Shown piece by piece: positions 63,265 to 64,000 of a DNA stretch of 64,000 nucleotides. Source of the stretch: Streptomyces sp. 11x1. GTDB lineage: Bacteria > Actinomycetota > Actinomycetes > Streptomycetales > Streptomycetaceae. The stretch lies in contig NZ_CP122458.1 in NCBI RefSeq assembly GCF_032598905.1, positions 9,635,001 through 9,699,000 on the forward strand. The letters run 5' to 3'. Made by a program: the position numbers and the translations under genes. The stretch's first letter is position 1. The number at the start of each line of letters is the position of its first letter. The notes below the pieces were generated by a model. That model had not been told where the DNA came from, searched no databases, and worked only from the letters and a program-made list of their open reading frames with translations.

Positions 63265-63753
63265 ATGAGCGACGAGAACATGGCGGACGACGCCTACCAG
63301 CCCACCGGTGGCAACGAGGAGCAGGAGGACGCCGCTCCCCTGGATCTCCAGGACGCGCTCGACGAACGTACGTACGACGACATGCTGGACGAGGGCTATT
63401 CGCCGCCGGAGAGGCCGCTCGGCGTCACCAAGAGCGGGACCACGGCCGCCGAGCAGCACGAGGGCGAGTCCCTCGACGACAGACTGCGGCAGGAGGTGCC
63501 CGATGTGGAGGTCCCGGCGGGGGACGGCATCGGAGACCTCCCCGGCGGAGAGGGCGAACCCCTCGATCCGGAGGCCGGAGCGGACCGCGCCGGCCGCCTC
63601 GTCGCACCCGACGAGGGCGCCCGGACGGACACCACCAAGGAACTGATCGCCGAGGACGAGGGCATCGACGGCGGCGCGGCGGGCGCGGAGGAGGCAGCTA
63701 TGCACGTCGTCCCCGACGACGCGCTGTTCACGACGGACCCGCCGGAGGTCTGA
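63265..63753 (+). CDS. DUF5709-family protein
   Basis: A 162-residue, very acidic protein of a family common in actinobacteria. The recognisable core is LDERTYDDMLDEGYSPPERP and GVTKSGTTAAEQHEGESLDD, with RLRQEVPDV after it. No enzyme motif, signal or membrane segment is seen. ATG 63265 has GGAGG six bases upstream. The function is unknown. Confidence 0.8.
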   Translation: MSDENMADDAYQPTGGNEEQEDAAPLDLQDALDERTYDDMLDEGYSPPERPLGVTKSGTTAAEQHEGESLDDRLRQEVPDVEVPAGDGIGDLPGGEGEPLDPEAGADRAGRLVAPDEGARTDTTKELIAEDEGIDGGAAGAEEAAMHVVPDDALFTTDPPEV

Positions 63754-63891
63754 AGGACTCGCATCGGCCCGCACTTCGGCCCACCCTTCGGCCCGCGCGT
63801 CGCCCTGCGCCTCCGCTCCGCGCCGACCACTGCGCCGCCGCGCCGCACGCGGCCCGTCGCGGCCGCGGGGCGAGCGGTGCATGACTGGAGC

Positions 63892-64000
63892 ATGAACGTG
63901 TCGGCCGGGCTGCGGGCAGGGGATCGGTGGCTTGCCAAGCGGCTGGCGGCCTGGGATCCCGTCCGCGTGGGCAAGCCGTTCTGGGCGGTGGAGGAGACCG
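63892..64000 (+). CDS. Start of an unidentified protein, cut by the window end
   Basis: Thirty-six codons are visible from ATG 63892, with GGAG 4 bases upstream and a strong GC bias at third positions: NVSAGLRAGDRWLAKRLAAW and PVRVGKPFWAVEET. The beginning resembles some PAP2-type phosphatases, but too little is present to say. Confidence 0.4.
   Translation, partial: MNVSAGLRAGDRWLAKRLAAWDPVRVGKPFWAVEET

Overview
The window has the very high G+C, dense ATGA-type gene overlaps and frequent GTG starts of a Streptomyces or close actinobacterial relative. The gene content agrees: PaaA-E next to a branched-chain 2-oxoacid dehydrogenase, DUF5709, an RsbU/SpoIIE-type phosphatase and many decayed insertion sequences. 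I saw no rRNA, tRNA or CRISPR array. All calls come from reading the sequence; no database search was run.

Layout. (1) 1-5.2 kb: an ArsR-type repressor overlapping a SulP anion transporter, then a chain of small stress or signalling genes (flavin-oxidase-like protein, HATPase, STAS protein), a comB-like pseudogene with three lesions, a zinc ribbon and a second ArsR regulator. (2) 5.3-12.6 kb: six tightly coupled genes for a membrane complex related to formate hydrogenlyase and complex I. Its large subunit lacks all NiFe-binding cysteines, so it looks like an energy-converting hydrogenase-related (Ehr) complex. (3) 12.7-15.8 kb: an intact IS630-type element and a deleted transposase. (4) 15.8-19.6 kb: a reverse three-gene unit of stand-alone adenylation enzyme, membrane NAD(P)/FAD-type reductase and enoyl-CoA hydratase. 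(5) 19.6-31.1 kb: an accessory region of IS relics and gene stubs. It contains a 230-bp direct repeat in two copies. Between the copies lie a stub of a barnase-type RNase, a barstar, a secreted RNase of the same family and a SUKH immunity-type protein. A large fused ATPase/pseudo-receiver/winged-helix regulator follows.

(6) 31.2-38.2 kb: an alpha/beta hydrolase and a branched-chain amino-acid-type ABC transporter (fused permease) with a divergent TetR regulator. (7) 39.2-56.5 kb: an aromatic and branched-chain amino-acid catabolic block. It runs aminotransferase, dead paaN paralogue, AsnC/Lrp regulator, bkdABC, paaN, thiolase, two enoyl-CoA hydratases, 3-hydroxyacyl-CoA dehydrogenase, paaABCDE and a third hydratase. 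Transamination and oxidative decarboxylation would yield acyl-CoAs. PaaABCE would epoxidise phenylacetyl-CoA, PaaG isomerise it, PaaN oxidise the ring-opened aldehyde, and the beta-oxidation enzymes finish to acetyl-CoA and succinyl-CoA. The aminotransferase and bkd promoters share a conserved motif, suggesting common control by the AsnC protein. (8) 57-64 kb: a cytochrome P450, a GNAT stub, a membrane PP2C phosphatase, an IclR regulator, a secreted GH16 hydrolase, an SDR, a P450 stub, a DUF5709 protein and the start of one more gene.
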